64,000 nucleotides of DNA. It comes from Triops longicaudatus. Taxonomy: Eukaryota > Arthropoda > Branchiopoda > Notostraca > Triopsidae. The notes beneath the pieces are model-generated. The model made no database searches. It saw nothing but the letters and a program-made list of their open reading frames with translations, and had not been told where the DNA came from. Position numbers and translations under genes: made by a program. Numbering within the stretch: the stretch's first letter is position 1; every line of letters starts with the position of its first letter. Positions 60,288 to 64,000 of this stretch are shown here, piece by piece. Location: NCBI GenBank assembly GCA_022885665.1, contig JAGQDJ010000010.1, positions 248,001 to 312,000 on the forward strand. Reading direction: 5' to 3'.

Positions 60288-61117
60288 GCAACATTTCGCT
60301 TCTGGTTTTCTTCGAACTTACTTCTTTGAGATTCGAAACAAGCTAAGCCATGCAGTGTTGCCACATTTCGCAATCTATTTCCCGTAGTCGGGAAAGCTGT
60401 CGTTACAATCGTCACGAAGTGTGTTTCGTTCTTCCTAATCCTCCTATAAAGTTCCTCCTAATCATATGCTATAAAAATTATAGCGTATTAACTGTTATAG
60501 TGCTGTTCTGTAGCATACGATGAGCTTTTTCTTAAATTGAATAAGTAAATAAACTTTGGGGTATTTATGGTAAACGCAACAACGAGAAGTAACATTCCGG
60601 TTTTACTCAGAAAATTAGCTAAATTTGACTATTGCATTTTTCGATCAGTTATCATTTGTTCCACACACAGCTTTTTCTTTATGACAACTCAAGGGTTATT
60701 TGGCATAACCTGATATTTCATAGCCTCAAACTTTTCCTTCAAAAATTGCTAGTTCATATATACTTTCATGCTGCGTTACTATTGACCTCTTGCTCTACTG
60801 AGTGTCGTTATCATGTAAAGCTCCTGTCGGGAAAATTGAGTCTGCCCAATGAACCCTACTAGGATCACGTTCAGAATACGTAATTAAGCATTAACATGCT
60901 AAAATAATATGTTCATTCTAGGATAAAAAGCACACTCCCTCCAATACACGTGTTGCAAACAGAAGAAGCAGTCTTACAAATCCTCTACATTTTCACCTTC
61001 TTTGAAATGCATTAAAATTTAATTGTTGACTCCTTACACAGCTTAGGAGGTACTCAAATTATCTCTTAATAGAGGTTTAAACATCTCACGGGTTGGAAAA
61101 TCATCATATGCTATAAA

Positions 61118-61252
61118 ATGAAGTTTTCTATTATACAATATGCCATTCTAAGTTGTTTGTCGCCGATATCGCTGCTATTTGCGAACGCGAGACGCAATTT
61201 GTGGGCGAAATCTAAACGAGCGTCAAACTTCAGCGACACGTGGGATCAAAGT
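61118..61252 (+). CDS. Candidate first exon of a small secreted peptide
   Basis: From ATG 61118, 45 codons run open to a consensus donor GTAAGT at 61253. The peptide starts with a textbook signal sequence: a Lys near the start, a hydrophobic core AILSCLSPISLLFA, and a likely cut after ANA. It continues RRNLWAKSKRASNFSDTWDQS, with dibasic RR and KR sites as in prohormones. The next exon is uncertain. One acceptor at 61411 gives a short tail EFKYFFF..., and another near 61479 opens a frame INEAWQRCYRKSFNVW.... No family is recognised, and chance cannot be excluded. Confidence 0.35.
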
Positions 61253-63129
61253 GTAAGTATCAGGTATGCGAGCTTTTGACCCTTGTGTGATCCTATCAGT
61301 CTGGGTGTTGTTTTATCTGTTTGCTCTCGTCTGATCGAAGCTGAGATCTTGTCTGATCACGAGAATACTTACACTAACAGTTACAACTTGCAAGAAAAAA
61401 GGCGGTGCAGGAGTTTAAGTATTTTTTTTTTCCTTTTATGGTGAGACTTTTTCTTGATAAAAACTTTGAACCCGTGTAAAGAAGATAAATGAAGCCTGGC
61501 AAAGGTGTTATCGTAAATCCTTTAATGTCTGGTTGGATGGCGATAAGAAATTGGGTAAGGTTGGCTTCGAAGACGTTTCGTGGATGCTTTTATGGGAGAC
61601 TTCCGGGTTTTTACACTATTAAAATGGACACGTCGATCCGGCGTGATCGAATCAGGAAGAGATACGAAATAAGAGATAATCCATTCACTACGTATATTTA
61701 CATTTCGATACGGAAATTTATATCCTGCTTAGTCATGAAGACAAAATGGCGCGTGTCATTTTTTTAGCAATTCACGAATGAAGCTCATTGGCAATTCCAG
61801 AATCAAAACAATTAACTCTAGATAATTAAAATCTAATTATTTTAACCCAAAAAATGCAGTTCAGAATACTTTTAGCCCCAAATACTTCAAAATCAATTAT
61901 TCGTGCTCGAAGCACTAAAAACGATGAATGAGTTTTCGAATTTCGAATATTTTTAAAATAAAGATCAAAGTTATTTTCATTTTTACAATTGCAGACAGCA
62001 TAAAAACGCAAAAATAGATGTAATAAATTTGAATATTTTTTTTATTTGTTTCTTATGTTAGCAAGGTTATGTTTCGTTTATGTTAGTGGCAAAGCAATTT
62101 TCGAGTGATTGATTAGTTGGCAAGGGAGAAAATGAGAGAGAGCTTTGTTTCAAGGTGAAGAGAAAGCGAAAGCAAACGGAGTAGGCACAAATCAGCATCT
62201 TTTTTCGATTAGTTGCCAAACCTATTGAATTTTGGATATTTCCACGTGTAGGATTATACCTGACATACGATTACCTATAGACACTCACGCGTTAAGAATG
62301 TAAGAGACTGTCATGGTCTGACATCCAAGACCGAAAACCTGTTCAGCGTCACGGATGCTAATGTATGCAAGGAGTACAGTAGACCAATTTGGCTTTGTAT
62401 GCAAGAAATACTCTTGTTCTGGTCGGTTTTGCCTTTTTCCTAGCGACCCATTAGTATTACATTCATATGCGCACACATTCTTTCGTACGCCAAAATGGGG
62501 CCGTTTGCCAAATTAAAAAGAGGAATAAGGAACGTGCATTGGTGAGAACGCACCAAAAGGTGACTTATCACTGACGTCATCACAGCAAATACTCAACGAC
62601 GCTGTTTTCTTATACATTCTGGCAGGGGATATTTCTTCAGAAAGAAATCTTGCGTCACATGACGCTATCTGGCATGATCCAAACTTAAAGTAGTATATTC
62701 TTGTTTTGCGCACTTTTTTTGCGTGCTAATCTATTTTATTTAAAGTGAATGTGGAAGCAGAACATAACTCTCGAAGGCGTCTAAGCGGTGGCGCCCATAG
62801 TGGTCTTATTTACATAGTAATCTTTGTCACAACTCTTGTATTATCGAAAAGTCTATTTGCTCTTGTATCACGCATTTTACTACAGAGCTTATTATACGGA
62901 AATTCAGTCATATGAAAAGAAAATAATTTTTATCTAAACAGGTCTACTAATCGTTCACGTATCATTGCGATGTATTCAATAATTTTTTCAACCTTTTTCG
63001 CATACTTTAATGTTATTATCTCCTTCAGTTATCAAGTAAATTTGCAGAGTTATAGAGAACTTTAACCCTTTTCAATCCACTCAACTTATTTTACGTGAAG
63101 TTTACAATAAGGCGTATTCTTTGATGCTC

Positions 63130-63420
63130 TAAATCCTAAGCTATGGCAGGATGGTTAAAAGCGGGCTCAAAATTGCCGCGCGCGTAGCAAGGATACCTCA
63201 CCACGATAGCTCCCAACCCGGTTCGGTTTGCTTGGCTACCGATCAAGCAAGCCCTTGTGGGCTTATGTTTAGCTCCACCTCCCAAGGCAAACAGGCCATC
63301 AGGCGATTCGAATCCGCTTCTCCTTCTACCTAAAAATACTGTGCGCGACCGTTGGCGCATACTCAGACACGGTTCGGTGCTGGACTGGTAAAGGTCTTTG
63401 ATGTTTTTCCGTAAGCCGGC
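63130..63420. other. GC-richer block with a B-box-like motif
   Basis: Richer in GC than its flanks, with GGCAGGATGGTTAAAAGCGG near 63142 and GCGATTCGAATCCGC near 63303, the latter close to a Pol III B box. No cloverleaf can be drawn, so it is not a tRNA gene; it may be part of a tRNA-derived SINE. Confidence 0.3.
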
Positions 63421-64000
63421 ATAGCGGCGTCTGCAATCTGGACCTTACAGACAGTAGTGACGCCTGAATTTTTTGTTGTGTTCTTCTTTGTGTTTACGTC
63501 GATCAGGGTGTGGTACAGTTACGTTTTGATATTCTTAGCCCCTACCTATAACGTGGTGACTTATTTTAGTGCCTATTCTCGGACTGTTATCGTTTGTTTC
63601 CTCCCACCCTTCAAAAAAACCCTTCAGGTTTGGCCCACAAACCTGCCCGATTGACTTTTAACCTAAGGTATCGCGTTCTTTCTTATTTCACAATACCTCT
63701 AGACACTATTCCATAGCAAACTGGTTTTCTAATCACAAGTAATTAGTGCGCAGTGATTTCATACGTATTTTAAGGCTGGACAGGTATTAAAAGTGTATCG
63801 ACGCTAATAAAGTGTTACGGAACGGGTCACTTTTTAGGAACGCTGTTACACCCGTTCCATTGCTAGTTTCAGTGCTAACTGCCTTACGCTTTTCGGGTAT
63901 CGGACATAAACTGGCAGTAGCCCTTTCAAGCAGCGACTGCGAAAAAATGTCCCGTTCCAAAAACACTCCTGTAGACGCACCTTAAGCAGTTAAGGCCTTG

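Noticed and set aside
63140..63330. Second tRNA gene
   Set aside because: A B-box-like motif is present but no acceptor or anticodon stem can be drawn.

Overview
The window is nuclear DNA of an animal, most likely an arthropod. Genes are split by GT-AG introns, mostly 48-100 bp, with a few expanded by repeats. Coding exons stand out against AT-rich spacers. The gene set includes a divergent arthropod-type ionotropic receptor, a MADF-BESS transcription factor and a PRDM15-like PR/SET zinc-finger gene. There are hAT-type MITEs, microsatellites and a decayed LINE fragment. No CRISPR array, operon or phage element was seen. I cannot place the species more finely.

Layout. (1) 64-18322, plus strand: three tandem SLC16 monocarboxylate-transporter paralogues with the same six coding exons and the same intron phases; the third has transposon-swollen introns. 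(2) 19124-25029, minus: BORCS6 (lysosome positioning) with a tRNA-His gene inside its first intron, then RCL1 (18S rRNA processing). (3) 26050-29154, minus: a ten-exon ionotropic receptor with a TATA box. (4) 29155-34261: spacer with a broken LINE endonuclease region. (5) 34262-35443, plus: MADF-BESS protein. (6) 36042-36540, minus: NDUFA5, divergent from (7) 37323-42789, plus: PRDM15-like gene, 15 coding exons. (8) 45234-45800, minus: MRPS14, divergent from (9) 46870-48370, plus: eEF1A. (10) 49767-50635, minus: HRG-1 heme transporter; 51442-53541, minus: TRAM. (11) 54036-56834, plus: MNS1, divergent from TRAM. (12) 56835-64000: gene-poor and repeat-rich, with one candidate first exon of a secreted peptide at 61118-61252.

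Apart from the transporter triplication the genes are unrelated neighbours: housekeeping (eEF1A, NDUFA5, MRPS14, RCL1, TRAM), organelle positioning and cilia (BORCS6, MNS1), heme and carboxylate transport, chemosensing and transcription factors. All exon joins below were worked out by hand from splice sites, reading phase and family conservation; every join keeps the frame. The observations most worth following up are two 40-bp-spaced inverted AGGTCA repeats between the first two transporters, a perfect 25-bp-arm palindrome, three hAT-type MITE groups with target-site duplications, the transporter loop motif, and the secreted-peptide exon.
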